In this document: piece after piece, positions 22,627-30,952 of the stretch
Position numbering within the stretch: the stretch's first letter is position 1
Layout: each line of letters starts with the position of its first letter
Source of the DNA: an uncultured Acetatifactor sp.
GTDB taxonomy: Bacteria; Bacillota; Clostridia; Lachnospirales; Lachnospiraceae
Assembly (NCBI GenBank): GCA_910578815.1
Contig: CAJTSE010000017.1
Span: 43,905-76,862, forward strand
Length of the DNA stretch: 32,958 bases
Direction: 5' to 3'
Made by a program: the position numbers and the translations under genes
The notes under the pieces: generated by a model
What the model was told of the DNA's origin: nothing
Database searches by the model: none
What the model saw: only the letters and a program-made list of their open reading frames with translations

Positions 22627-24663
22627 GTGACGGGAAAGCAAGCGGCCTCCCTAACCGGACGGGGGAAAAAAAGAAGCCTGAACAGGCGGATACTGCGTAA
22701 TACTATACTTAATATTCTGATTTTGGTGGTCATATGCTGCGTGATTATGGCTATGTCCCTGCAGTCACTGGCCAGCAGCATCTTGCTGGACAGCCTTCAG
22801 CCCATGGCCCGGCAGTCGGCCAAAACAGTGGAGGCTAACATCCATATGCTGGCCGACCGCATGATGGGCCTCGCCGGCGACCATGGGATGGAGACGGTGT
22901 TCACCACCGGCCTGGACGGGGAGGAACCCCGTCCAGACTCCGCCGCGACCAGGGCGAACCGCAGCGAGATCCTGAAGGAAGCGGCGGAGACCTATGAGTT
23001 TTATACTGTCGCCCTGTACGACCTGGACGGGCGGCTGGTACAGGGAATCGACAATGCGCCGGAAAACCTGAACAGCGATTTTCTGGCGCTGCTGAAGGAG
23101 ACCGACAACTTGACCACCGACGCCTCCACCCTCTTTCATGGCAAGCTGGGCATTACCATGGGCATGCCAATCAAGGAAAACGGTGAGACAGTGCTCTATA
23201 TGATGGGGGTCTATAAATATGACCTGCTCAACGATGTCATCAGCAGTATCAATTTAGGCAGAAGCGGTATGGCCTATATGGTCAACCGGGAGGGCATAGT
23301 CACTGGCCACCCCAATCAGTCTCTGGTTCTCAATCAGAGCTCGCTGGTCCAGCTCAGCGGCGGCGATGAGGACGCGGTGAAACGGGTCACCACCGGAGAG
23401 ACAGGAGCGGCGGAATTTCCCATCGATGGGGAACAGATGCTGGTGGCCTTTTCTCCCATTCGAGGGACCCAGTGGTCACTGGTCATCCAGATCCCCAAGT
23501 CGGATTACAGCCACTTTATCAACTGGGCCATGCTGATTTCCATCCTTGCCACCCTGGCGGGGCTTATGGTCTCTGTCCTGCTGATCCTGCGGTTTGCCAG
23601 TTCCATCTCCCGCCCGGTGAAGCGGGTAACGGACCGGATGGTGGCCCTCTCCAACGGCGATCTACATACGAAAGTGCTTCCTGTCAGTACGGGAGATGAG
23701 CTGGAGGTCATGACACAGACTCTGGACGATACGCTAGAGAGAGTAAACCGATATATATCCGATATCCAGCAGGTATTAACCTGCGTTGCGGGCGGTGACC
23801 TGCGTACCGGCCCCCAGGTGGACTACAAGGGAGATTTTGTGCTGATCCGCGGCAGCCTGCACACCATTGCCCAGTCTATGAACGAAACCCTCCTTGGATT
23901 CCGCGCCGCCGCGGACCGGCTTACCGTAATGGCGGAGCAGCTGAACGGGCAGTCCGCACAGTTGCTTCAGGCCTCCCTGGAGCAGAACCAGTCTACCGAT
24001 GAGCTGGTCTGCGAGGTGAGCCACGTGAAGGAGCGGCTGGCCGATGTTGTGGATAGCAGTGGTCAGACCCGCTCCCAAACGGATGAGATAGCCCGCCGCA
24101 TTCGAAGCGCCAACGAGCATATGGCCGCCCTGTCCTCCGCTATGGATGACATCAGCACCAACGCGCAACAGATCACCAAGATTGCAAAGGACATTGATGA
24201 TATTGCCTTCCAAACCAACATCCTGTCCCTTAACGCTTCTGTGGAGGCGGCTCGGGCAGGAGCCTCCGGAAAAGGCTTTGCGGTCGTGGCCAATGAGGTA
24301 AAACAACTGGCGGAAAAAAGCGCCAAGGCCGCGCAGAGCGCGATTGAAATGGTCAACAACACCAAGACGATCATCCAGACCGGCGTGGTGCTGACCGCAG
24401 ATACCGCCGGTTCCCTCCAGGCGATCTCCGATGTCTCCACACAGATCAGCACAATTTCGGATCAGCTGGCTGCGGCGGTACAGGGGCAGGAGTCTGCCTT
24501 AACTGTGATGGAGGAACGGATTGCCGCCATTTCCGCCATCGCGGACCGCAACCTACAAAACGCGGGGGAGACGGAGCAGTCCAGCGCTTCTCTCGCCAAA
24601 GAAGCCGAGGCGCTTCAGGCCCAGGTACAAAAATTTGCTTTAAAGGAGGAGTGTAGCGGATGA
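22627..24663 (+). CDS. Methyl-accepting chemotaxis protein with dCache-type sensor
   Basis: 678-residue chemoreceptor. TM1 is about residues 25-48. A large extracellular sensor (about 50-295) has the dCache features FYTVALYDLDGRLVQG and SGMAYMVNREGIVTGHPN. TM2 is about 299-322, HAMP about 323-375, then a long signalling domain with tip IAFQTNILSLNASVEAARAG (about 525-545). A GTG start follows GGAAGGA. The stop overlaps the next gene's start (GGATGA), so it is coupled to an FMN-binding lipoprotein. It is more GC-rich than its neighbours: 38 of 60 bases at 22801-22860 against 27 of 60 at 21001-21060. It is read opposite to the surrounding genes and lies between two gene remnants, which suggests acquisition. 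Confidence 0.93.
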   Translation: MTGKQAASLTGRGKKRSLNRRILRNTILNILILVVICCVIMAMSLQSLASSILLDSLQPMARQSAKTVEANIHMLADRMMGLAGDHGMETVFTTGLDGEEPRPDSAATRANRSEILKEAAETYEFYTVALYDLDGRLVQGIDNAPENLNSDFLALLKETDNLTTDASTLFHGKLGITMGMPIKENGETVLYMMGVYKYDLLNDVISSINLGRSGMAYMVNREGIVTGHPNQSLVLNQSSLVQLSGGDEDAVKRVTTGETGAAEFPIDGEQMLVAFSPIRGTQWSLVIQIPKSDYSHFINWAMLISILATLAGLMVSVLLILRFASSISRPVKRVTDRMVALSNGDLHTKVLPVSTGDELEVMTQTLDDTLERVNRYISDIQQVLTCVAGGDLRTGPQVDYKGDFVLIRGSLHTIAQSMNETLLGFRAAADRLTVMAEQLNGQSAQLLQASLEQNQSTDELVCEVSHVKERLADVVDSSGQTRSQTDEIARRIRSANEHMAALSSAMDDISTNAQQITKIAKDIDDIAFQTNILSLNASVEAARAGASGKGFAVVANEVKQLAEKSAKAAQSAIEMVNNTKTIIQTGVVLTADTAGSLQAISDVSTQISTISDQLAAAVQGQESALTVMEERIAAISAIADRNLQNAGETEQSSASLAKEAEALQAQVQKFALKEECSG

Positions 24664-25100
24664 AACGGACCATTGCCATATTTTTATGCCTGATGATGAC
24701 GTTGCTACTGACGGCCTGCGGGGATCAGGCGGGGCTTCAGGACGGGTATTACACCGCCCAGGCGGAAGAATTCAGCCACGGCTGGAAGGAATATATCACC
24801 ATCCTGGTAAAGGGCGGAAGTATTGTCTCTGTGGAGTATAACGCGGAAAACGCCAGCGGTTTCATCAAGAGCTGGGATAACACCTATATGCAGACCATGC
24901 TTCATGCCAACGGAACCTATCCCAATGAGTACACCAGATATTACGCAAACCAGCTTCTGGAAGGACAGGGCGAGGGTGGTATTGACGCAATCACCGGGGC
25001 GTCGTCCTCCCATGCCTCCTTTCAGATATTGGCCCAGGCTGTGCTGGAGCAGGCCCGGAAAGGGGATTCCAGTATTGTATTTGTAAATACCACTCATTAA
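24660..25100 (+). CDS. FMN-binding domain lipoprotein
   Basis: 146-residue lipoprotein. The lipobox LLTAC gives a lipid-anchored Cys20, so it lies outside the membrane. The rest is an FMN-binding domain like those of NqrC and RnfG, with GYYTAQAEEFSHGWKEYI and the flavinylation motif DAITGASSS (D109 to S115). In the family, FMN is attached covalently through phosphate to the final Thr or Ser of the D-x-x-T-G-A-T/S motif, here Ser115. No ApbE flavin transferase is in the window. It overlaps the MCP stop by four bases. Inference: a flavin-carrying redox or ligand partner for that receptor. A hairpin follows its stop. Confidence 0.87.
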   Translation: MKRTIAIFLCLMMTLLLTACGDQAGLQDGYYTAQAEEFSHGWKEYITILVKGGSIVSVEYNAENASGFIKSWDNTYMQTMLHANGTYPNEYTRYYANQLLEGQGEGGIDAITGASSSHASFQILAQAVLEQARKGDSSIVFVNTTH

Positions 25101-25116
25101 AGACAAACAGATAATG

Positions 25117-25150
25117 CAGGCCATCTGTCCTTGTTAAGACAGGTGGCCTG
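25117..25150 (+). terminator. Hairpin after the FMN-lipoprotein gene
   Basis: A 13-pair stem, CAGGCCATCTGTC (25117-25129) and GACAGGTGGCCTG (25138-25150), with one G-T pair, begins 16 bases after the stop. The downstream T-run is weak, so it may be a mediocre terminator or a 3' stabiliser. Confidence 0.6.
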
Positions 25151-25195
25151 TATTCGGAAATTTATCCTTGACAAAAGTTCTCTGATGAATGCTGG

Positions 25196-25339
25196 CTGAT
25201 AAACATTTTCAGGCCCAGCTATTTAAGCCGGCTTTTCGGAAAATATAATGACCTGGGATTTTCTGAATATATCAACACCTGTAAGATCAACGAGACCAGG
25301 CGTCTGTTGGACGAAGGCAGCCTGAAGAGTATGAGGTAA
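25196..25339 (+). pseudogene. AraC-family regulator C-terminal remnant
   Basis: In the frame ending at TAA 25337-25339 the sequence reads RPSYLSRLFGKYNDLGF, then SEYINTCKINETRRLLDEG, the second helix-turn-helix of AraC-family DNA-binding domains. The rest of the gene is absent, and the usual terminal residues are replaced by LKSMR. There is no start codon or ribosome binding site for this piece. It is therefore a decayed fragment to the right of the MCP/FMN pair. Confidence 0.72.
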
Positions 25340-25378
25340 CAGGCCGGCATCACATCATAAAAATCCCTCAAATAATTG

Positions 25379-25414
25379 ACCCCGCGAAACCAAATCAGGC
25401 TCCGCGGGGTTTTG
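25379..25414. terminator. GC-rich terminator between the AraC remnant and the FIST gene
   Basis: ACCCCGCG (25379-25386) pairs with CGCGGGGT (25403-25410), followed by TTTTG on the plus strand. It lies just past the FIST gene stop and probably ends that minus-strand transcript too. Confidence 0.7.
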
Positions 25415-25418
25415 TAAT

Positions 25419-26522
25419 TTATTTGATAATCAATACCGTAGACGTCTCATTAATATGTCCCAGATATGCTTCTCCTCCGGTAGAAAAACCAATACTGGAG
25501 TACTTTCCCCACAGCGCACAATAATCTGCAGTCAGCTTGTTATTCAGCATCTCAAAGGTACGGTACAGGCAGTTGAAATTGATCACTCCCGCAGGCTCAT
25601 ATGTAATGACATTCTCCAGTGCCTGCCTGGTATCCGATACAATATCTCCTATTTTCAACACATTGATTTCCGCGCCCTCCGGAAGTCCGCAATGCAGGGT
25701 AATTCCGCCGTCCTGTATCTGGTTGAAGGTACGGACAAAAATCTCGCCGTCCGCAACAATCCCCAGCGGATTGGATACAAAGTAGTTTTGGATCTCTTCC
25801 ACAGGAACTCCCAGCACTTCGGCATATACCTCGCCGCAAGGTCTTCCGTCAAATTCATATAAAATACGATTGTGCAGATCGGATTTTGTCACTTCCAGCT
25901 TTCTTTCCGACATAACGCAGGCACTCTGGGTCTTTAACACATCATAGCCGCGAACCGTCTTTAATACTGCAAGAACCGCCGCATTGTCATACCCCTTGCC
26001 GTCAGCATACACCTTGGATATATTGTTTTCCGCTGCCGAGGACGACCCGCCTACAAACAGGATGTCCGTAGCAGTGCCCAGCCGATCCATGAAGACCTCT
26101 TCCGCTTTCGCGCCTGATTCAAAAAGTACAATACCCACATACTTGTCAAAATGATTGAATATCTCATCGCTGCCGCCGAAATGAGCCTCCAGATTTTTCA
26201 CTGCATCCTGAAGATTAACTTCCTTGTCAATATTCTCCACTACCTGAACGCAGGAATCCGCAACGCTGTCCTGATCCATCGCCATAATGCTGACCGAATG
26301 ATCCGTATAACCGGAATTGCAGTACTCACTATGTGAGGTAGATCCCATAATCCGACTGTCCGGAAAAGCCGCCGCAAACTCTGCCGCCGGATTTGTGTCG
26401 TCATAAAAACTGGATGCAAAAAACAAAAGAAACTTTACTTCAAATCCTTTTAATGCCTCCTTCGCCTGGGCTGCCACATCCCTGCTGTCTGTTCCTTTAA
26501 TCGAAATCGTTTTAATCGCCAC
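25419..26522 (-). CDS. FIST domain sensory protein
   Basis: 367 residues with FIST_N (about 25-215) and FIST_C (about 220-355) domains. Recognisable parts are FFASSFYDD, then GSTSHSEY, and FVGGSSSAAENN, and in FIST_C IQNYFVSNPLGI with the ending GFSTGGEAYLGHINETSTV. FIST domains are thought to bind small ligands such as amino acids and usually join kinases, cyclases or chemoreceptors; here the protein has no output domain. It has no signal peptide or membrane helix. The GTG start at 26522 has AGGTGG seven bases upstream. It follows a 66-residue protein gene by 34 bases and shares its strong promoter. Any role with the chemoreceptors nearby is inference. Confidence 0.88.
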   Translation of the reverse strand: MAIKTISIKGTDSRDVAAQAKEALKGFEVKFLLFFASSFYDDTNPAAEFAAAFPDSRIMGSTSHSEYCNSGYTDHSVSIMAMDQDSVADSCVQVVENIDKEVNLQDAVKNLEAHFGGSDEIFNHFDKYVGIVLFESGAKAEEVFMDRLGTATDILFVGGSSSAAENNISKVYADGKGYDNAAVLAVLKTVRGYDVLKTQSACVMSERKLEVTKSDLHNRILYEFDGRPCGEVYAEVLGVPVEEIQNYFVSNPLGIVADGEIFVRTFNQIQDGGITLHCGLPEGAEINVLKIGDIVSDTRQALENVITYEPAGVINFNCLYRTFEMLNNKLTADYCALWGKYSSIGFSTGGEAYLGHINETSTVLIIK

Positions 26523-26556
26523 TGTTATCCCACCTTTACTTCATAATTTTATAAAA

Positions 26557-26757
26557 TTAAACATACACTCCAAATTCCATACCTATCTGCCGCAGCTTCT
26601 GCATTACGGCAAAATCGTCCGGAGACGCAGGCGTATACTTATCAATCGCAATTCCCTTCAAAATAATCTTCGTTTTGACGCTGCTTGCAATAACCTGATT
26701 CCCTTTGGACTTTTCCGTAACTATCTTTTGAATCATGTTGTAGATCTGTCCAGCCAA
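26557..26757 (-). CDS. Small conserved-looking protein upstream of FIST
   Basis: 66 residues, unrecognised. It begins MAGQIYNMIQKIVTEKSKG, is soluble, mixed alpha/beta in appearance, and ends MEFGVYV. A TTG start at 26757 has AAGGGG nine bases upstream. The first ATG, seven codons in, has no comparable site, so TTG seems likelier. It is the first gene after a perfect-consensus promoter and lies 34 bases before the FIST gene. This suggests a functional pair, perhaps a binding partner, but no function can be assigned. Confidence 0.72.
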   Translation of the reverse strand: MAGQIYNMIQKIVTEKSKGNQVIASSVKTKIILKGIAIDKYTPASPDDFAVMQKLRQIGMEFGVYV

Positions 26758-26794
26758 TCCGTTTCACCCCTTTTTCTAATCATTTTTCAGTTCA

Positions 26795-26816
26795 GAAAAT
26801 GCCTGGCAGCATTTTC
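26795..26816 (-). promoter_or_regulatory. Leader hairpin of the FIST operon
   Basis: GAAAATGC (26795-26802) pairs with GCATTTTC (26809-26816) around six bases. It lies in the untranslated leader between the promoter and the 66-residue gene, with no T-run afterwards. Confidence 0.5.
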
Positions 26817-26833
26817 CTGCACCGAACAAATTC

Positions 26834-26863
26834 ATTATAGCATATGTTTTTTTCAACTGTCAA
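26834..26863 (-). promoter_or_regulatory. Consensus promoter of the FIST operon
   Basis: Minus strand: TTGACA (26863-26858), an 18-base A-rich spacer, TATAAT (26839-26834). Both hexamers are perfect. It starts only eight bases after the stop of the ABC exporter gene. Confidence 0.85.
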
Positions 26864-26870
26864 TTTACTC

Positions 26871-28751
26871 TTATTTTTCCGAATAGTACTGGGCCTGTGC
26901 GTTCCACAGTGCAGCATAAACGCCCTTTTCTTCCAGCATCAGGCCTTCATGGGCTCCCTGCTGAACAATCCTGCCTTCCGAAAATACAAGGATCTTATCG
27001 CAGAAACGGCAGGAGGACAGACGGTGACTGATATAGACCGCCGTACGTCCGCCTACAATACTATGAAAGCGGGCGTAAACCTCCGCCTCCGCCAACGGAT
27101 CCAAGGCTGCGGTAGGCTCATCCAAAAGAATAAACGGCGCATCCTTGTACAACGCCCTGGCAATGGCGATTTTCTGTGCTTCACCCCCGGAAATATCCAC
27201 TCCGTTATCGTTTCGTTTTTTGGTTAGATATGTGCTGATTCCGTCTTTCATTTCTTCCAGGCGCTCTCCGAATCCTGCCTTCTGCAGACAGTCTCTTACC
27301 TTTTCCGAATCAAACTGCCCCGATGCCGCCACATTTTCAGCAAGGGTGTACGGAAACAGCTTAAAATCCTGAAATACCACCGCAAATATGGCCATATACT
27401 GCCGGTAATTATACTTACGGATGTCAATGCCATTGAGCAGAATTTCCCCTTCTGTCGGATCATAAAGCCTGCAGAGAAGCTTAATAAAGGTAGTTTTTCC
27501 GGAACCGTTACAGCCCACTACCGCAAGATGCTCTCCTACGCGGAATTTCAAGGAAATGTTTCGCAGAGCCCAGTTATCCGCCCCCGGATAACGGAAGGAA
27601 ACATTACGGAATTCCACTTCATAATCACCGTCCGCACGCTTTTCGGTCGTCAGGGAGCCTTGATACATGTCATTAGGCATGTCAAGATATTCAAACGTCT
27701 GTTTCAGGAACGGGGCATTATTGCGAATATCTCCCCAGACCTTTAAAAATCGGCCCATACTGCCTGCAATATTGGACAACGCCCCGATATACTGTGTGAT
27801 TTCCCCGATGCCGAATGCTCCTGCCCATGCCTTTAGGCAGACAAATAGATAAACAAGCAGCATAAAAATATAGGAAACCGTATTTGATGCCAGATTCAAA
27901 AGTCCGATCTTTCCCCTGGCCAGATTGGCAAAATAGCCCTGAGACGAAAACAGGCTTTTTCTGTCCAGTCCATACTTCATGCACATTTTATCAATCCGAT
28001 AAATGCGCATATCCCCGGCGGCCTTCCTGTCATGTCCCTTATGCCCAAACCAGCTGAACCGATTATTTTCCAGACTGTGCTCTGCATTATTCACTGCATA
28101 ATACTTACCGCTCTGATTTGCCAGCAGGGATGAAACGCAGGGCATTCCCAGCATGATTACAATTAACAGTACCAGGAATACCGGATTATCAAGGATAATC
28201 CACCTTCCCGCACCATCCGGCACGCGGCTTGTAAAGAAGGAAATCACAAGCACAAATCCACCCAAGACAGAAAAAACAGGGGCAATCAGATCCTGCAGGC
28301 TCCATAAAAGCCGCGGAAAACCCCAGCCGCTGTTATTCCTGCTTGCCTCAATGGTATGAAGCAGCTTTTGCGTCTCAGAACGATCAAGCCGAACAAAGTC
28401 CATATCCAAATTCTTACTGACAAACAAGTACTGCTCGGCAAACCATGTCTTTCTGCTTTCCGCATTGGCCCACCGTCCGATGATTCCTCCCACGAGGGAA
28501 ATCACGGCGGCACAGGCAAGGGAAGCCAGCACAAGCTTCTTGAGCGCCTCAGAACTGCGCCCTCCTGCCAGCTCGCCAATAATCTGCGCCGAAAACCAGA
28601 TCCCCACATAAGGTGTCAGCGCATTCCATATAATATTGGCAATCATGGATATAATCACTCCCGGATAGATCCGGCATAGCAGCCGAAATGCCCTTAATGT
28701 AATAGCCGCACTATCCTTCCCTGACATCCATGTATTTTTACCTTTCTTCAT
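26871..28751 (-). CDS. ABC exporter half-transporter (second of pair)
   Basis: 626 residues: membrane domain (about 30-330) with exporter-type helices, then an ATPase domain. Walker A is GCNGSGKTT, the signature ISGGEAQK (Glu in place of the usual Gln), Walker B FILLDEPTAALD and switch His ISHRLSS, so the ATPase looks competent. The ATG at 28751 follows the conserved GAAAGG of the repeated leader element by 13 bases. The frame is open to 28862, but that part encodes the repeat itself. It follows another half-transporter with 119 bases between, probably forming a heterodimer. Substrate unknown. The neighbouring LytTR two-component system would suit peptide export, but this is inference. Confidence 0.9.
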   Translation of the reverse strand: MKKGKNTWMSGKDSAAITLRAFRLLCRIYPGVIISMIANIIWNALTPYVGIWFSAQIIGELAGGRSSEALKKLVLASLACAAVISLVGGIIGRWANAESRKTWFAEQYLFVSKNLDMDFVRLDRSETQKLLHTIEASRNNSGWGFPRLLWSLQDLIAPVFSVLGGFVLVISFFTSRVPDGAGRWIILDNPVFLVLLIVIMLGMPCVSSLLANQSGKYYAVNNAEHSLENNRFSWFGHKGHDRKAAGDMRIYRIDKMCMKYGLDRKSLFSSQGYFANLARGKIGLLNLASNTVSYIFMLLVYLFVCLKAWAGAFGIGEITQYIGALSNIAGSMGRFLKVWGDIRNNAPFLKQTFEYLDMPNDMYQGSLTTEKRADGDYEVEFRNVSFRYPGADNWALRNISLKFRVGEHLAVVGCNGSGKTTFIKLLCRLYDPTEGEILLNGIDIRKYNYRQYMAIFAVVFQDFKLFPYTLAENVAASGQFDSEKVRDCLQKAGFGERLEEMKDGISTYLTKKRNDNGVDISGGEAQKIAIARALYKDAPFILLDEPTAALDPLAEAEVYARFHSIVGGRTAVYISHRLSSCRFCDKILVFSEGRIVQQGAHEGLMLEEKGVYAALWNAQAQYYSEK

Positions 28752-28753
28752 AC

Positions 28754-28836
28754 TAATAACCATGCCTTTCCACAACCTGCGAATTCTTGACGACGAAAAG
28801 CACAGGCTTTTTGTCGTATGAGCCGCAGGCACAAAT
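28754..28836 (-). repeat. Dispersed leader element, copy B
   Basis: Second copy of the 83-base element (73/83 identical to 5176-5258). The stem is formed by 28790-28801 and 28806-28817 with loop CTGT. Its third pair is G-C where copy A has G-T, so pairing is kept. It fills most of the gap between the two ABC exporter genes and supplies GAAAGG before the second. There is little room for a promoter upstream of it. It is preceded by GGGGTTAGCGTG, which closely resembles GGGGATTAGCGTG just before the YitT gene start. Confidence 0.8.
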
Positions 28837-28870
28837 TTGCGTGTAAACAATTTATTTTTCACGCTAACCC

Positions 28871-30751
28871 CTATGTCGCAGCCTGATAGTCCTGCCGGTA
28901 ATACCTGCTCTGAACGCCGTACAAATATGCGTACCTGCCCTTCTTTGATAAAAGCGCTTCATGAGTTCCTTCCTCTGCAATCCCAGCATTTTCAATCAGA
29001 ATAATACGGTCGCAGAAGCGTGTGGAAGCCAGGCGATGAGAAATGTATATTGCACTTTTGCCCATTGCCATCCTATCATACTGCTGGTACATTTCGGATT
29101 CCGCAATCGGATCCAGCGCCGAAGTTGGCTCATCCAGTAAAAGAACAGGAGATTCCCTGTACAACGCCCGTGCCAGGGTCAGACGCTGGTATTGCCCGCC
29201 AGAAAGTTCCGTGGCATCATCATACACTCCCCTGTTCAGCAGGGTGTCAATTCCTTTCGGCAGAGCAGCAGCCTTTTCGGAAAGGCCGGCTCGTTCTACA
29301 CACTGTTGTACCCTTTTGACATCTATATCCTCTTCTGAAGCCGCCACATTCAACGCCAGACTGCCAGGAATCAAAAGGGATTCCTGAAATACGGCAGCAA
29401 ACCGCGTATAATACTCCCGCCGGTTCAAGGTGCGAATGTCTGCTCCGTTCCATGTAATGCGTCCTTCCGTCGGATCCAGCAGGCCGCAGATCAGCTTCAC
29501 AAGCGTTGTCTTCCCCGCTCCGTTTAAGCCCACCACCGCAAGACGCTCACCTGGGCGCAGAATCAGATTGATATGCTTCAATGTATCCTCTTCCGCTCCC
29601 GGATAGCGAAACGTCACATCCTCCAGCCTGATTTCGCCCGGAGTATCCTTTTCTCCCGGAACGGGGACACCTTCTTCAAACAGATACGGTTCCGGATACC
29701 TGATACACTCAAAAACATATGAAAGACTTAAGGATTGGGTATGAAGATTCACAAAATCAGAAAGGATTCCCTGCACCCAGCCCGCAAAGCCGCCAACTGC
29801 AGAAAAATACAGCAGAAATTCCGAAGCTGACAGTCCCCCGTCTAATACCATGCGGATCAGGTATAAGTACGCAATACCGTTACGTAAAAAGGTCAAGACA
29901 AGATCTGCAATATTGCTCCACAAATAGACCCCGGCCTCTCTATAACAAAATGCCTGCAGCAGGCGCATACTGCTCTGATACATATCATTCAGCCAGGTAC
30001 GCATACCAAAAATTCGAATGTCTTTGGCCGCATCAATTTTTCCTGCTTCCTCCGTAACACAGTTGATTCCCCTCTCTATCTCTCTTTCTTCCTCTCGGTG
30101 CCGCCAGCCCCAGCCGCTGATGTATTTGTTAAGATAATACCCCGGAATTGTGGTTGCCAGCAAAACAACCAGCAGGACCGGCTCCACATTTGCCAGCAAA
30201 AAAAGATAAATAATAAAGCCTGCAATATTGCGAAACAGACCGAACAGGGTATTCCAGACGGCTTCCGCGGCAGCGGAATTATCCCTTGTACAAAGATTGG
30301 CCTTGCTCTCAAGAAAAGCAAATTTTTCGTCATTCAGATTACAGTAGGACGTGGTTGCCGCCTTATCGTTTAACAGTGCCGCTATAATCGTGCGCAGAGT
30401 TATGCGGCGGTAACGGTCTACCCCGCTGACATAGTTGCTGGCGCCGCTGCTGATAATCAATACGCCAATGAAAATCCCAATTGTGGCCGCCAGGCGCCCG
30501 ACCGATACCTTCTGCTCCACGGCACGCAGTACCATGGGAGATAAAAACAGATTTGCAAGATTCTGCACCACGGCAAGGGCGGTAACAGCCAGACCGCTGA
30601 CCAGAATCAGCGGCTCATACCGAGCCGCAAGTTTTACCATAAACCAGACGCAGGAATACATGCCATATGCCGGTTTTGATTCTTTTTCGTTCCGGTTTGC
30701 ACGATTCTTTTTTCTGTTTATTTTGTTCCGTTTCCCCAATTCTTCTGACAT
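28871..30751 (-). CDS. ABC exporter half-transporter (first of pair)
   Basis: 626 residues, with a Lys/Arg/Asn-rich start of about 30 residues, a membrane domain (about 40-340) and an ATPase domain. Walker A is GLNGAGKTT, the signature LSGGQYQR, Walker B VLLLDEPTSALD, and the switch His ISHRLAS; all are canonical. The ATG at 30751 has AGAGGAGA upstream. It lies about 200 bases after the kinase gene but is separated from it by a strong terminator, so it probably has its own promoter. Unlike the 11-14.7 kb exporter, neither chain of this pair shows a degenerate catalytic Glu. Confidence 0.9.
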   Translation of the reverse strand: MSEELGKRNKINRKKNRANRNEKESKPAYGMYSCVWFMVKLAARYEPLILVSGLAVTALAVVQNLANLFLSPMVLRAVEQKVSVGRLAATIGIFIGVLIISSGASNYVSGVDRYRRITLRTIIAALLNDKAATTSYCNLNDEKFAFLESKANLCTRDNSAAAEAVWNTLFGLFRNIAGFIIYLFLLANVEPVLLVVLLATTIPGYYLNKYISGWGWRHREEEREIERGINCVTEEAGKIDAAKDIRIFGMRTWLNDMYQSSMRLLQAFCYREAGVYLWSNIADLVLTFLRNGIAYLYLIRMVLDGGLSASEFLLYFSAVGGFAGWVQGILSDFVNLHTQSLSLSYVFECIRYPEPYLFEEGVPVPGEKDTPGEIRLEDVTFRYPGAEEDTLKHINLILRPGERLAVVGLNGAGKTTLVKLICGLLDPTEGRITWNGADIRTLNRREYYTRFAAVFQESLLIPGSLALNVAASEEDIDVKRVQQCVERAGLSEKAAALPKGIDTLLNRGVYDDATELSGGQYQRLTLARALYRESPVLLLDEPTSALDPIAESEMYQQYDRMAMGKSAIYISHRLASTRFCDRIILIENAGIAEEGTHEALLSKKGRYAYLYGVQSRYYRQDYQAAT

Positions 30752-30786
30752 TCTGCAGTCTCCTCTTTAATACTGGCTGTTTGATC

Positions 30787-30835
30787 AGCGTTAACCATTC
30801 AGTGACCTGCCTGAACTGCTTCGATCAGCAGGCAG
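30787..30835 (-). promoter_or_regulatory. Candidate regulator site and hairpin before the ABC exporter pair
   Basis: Minus strand: two GTT-centred motifs (GCAGTTCAG and ATGGTTAAC) have their GTT cores 21 bases apart, the spacing of LytTR direct repeats; the second is a poor match. The same stretch forms a stem, CTGCCTG (30807-30813) with CAGGCAG (30829-30835). No clear -10/-35 pair was found. Confidence 0.3.
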
Positions 30836-30885
30836 AATTTACTTGAATGCCCGCCATTTCGCTCTTAATAAATGGTATATTAACA

Positions 30886-30937
30886 CAAAATCCCTCCTGC
30901 CATACAATTCCTGGGACGAATCGCATGGCAGGAGGGA
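30886..30937 (-). terminator. Terminator of the LytTR two-component operon
   Basis: A perfect 13-bp stem, TCCCTCCTGCCAT (30891-30903) and ATGGCAGGAGGGA (30925-30937), is followed on the minus strand by TTTTGTGTT. Confidence 0.88.
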
Positions 30938-30952
30938 CAAACTGCAGGGCTG

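Noticed and set aside
23776..24306. 176-codon antisense frame inside the GC-rich MCP gene
   Set aside because: A high-GC gene tends to leave open antisense frames; the product has no family features.
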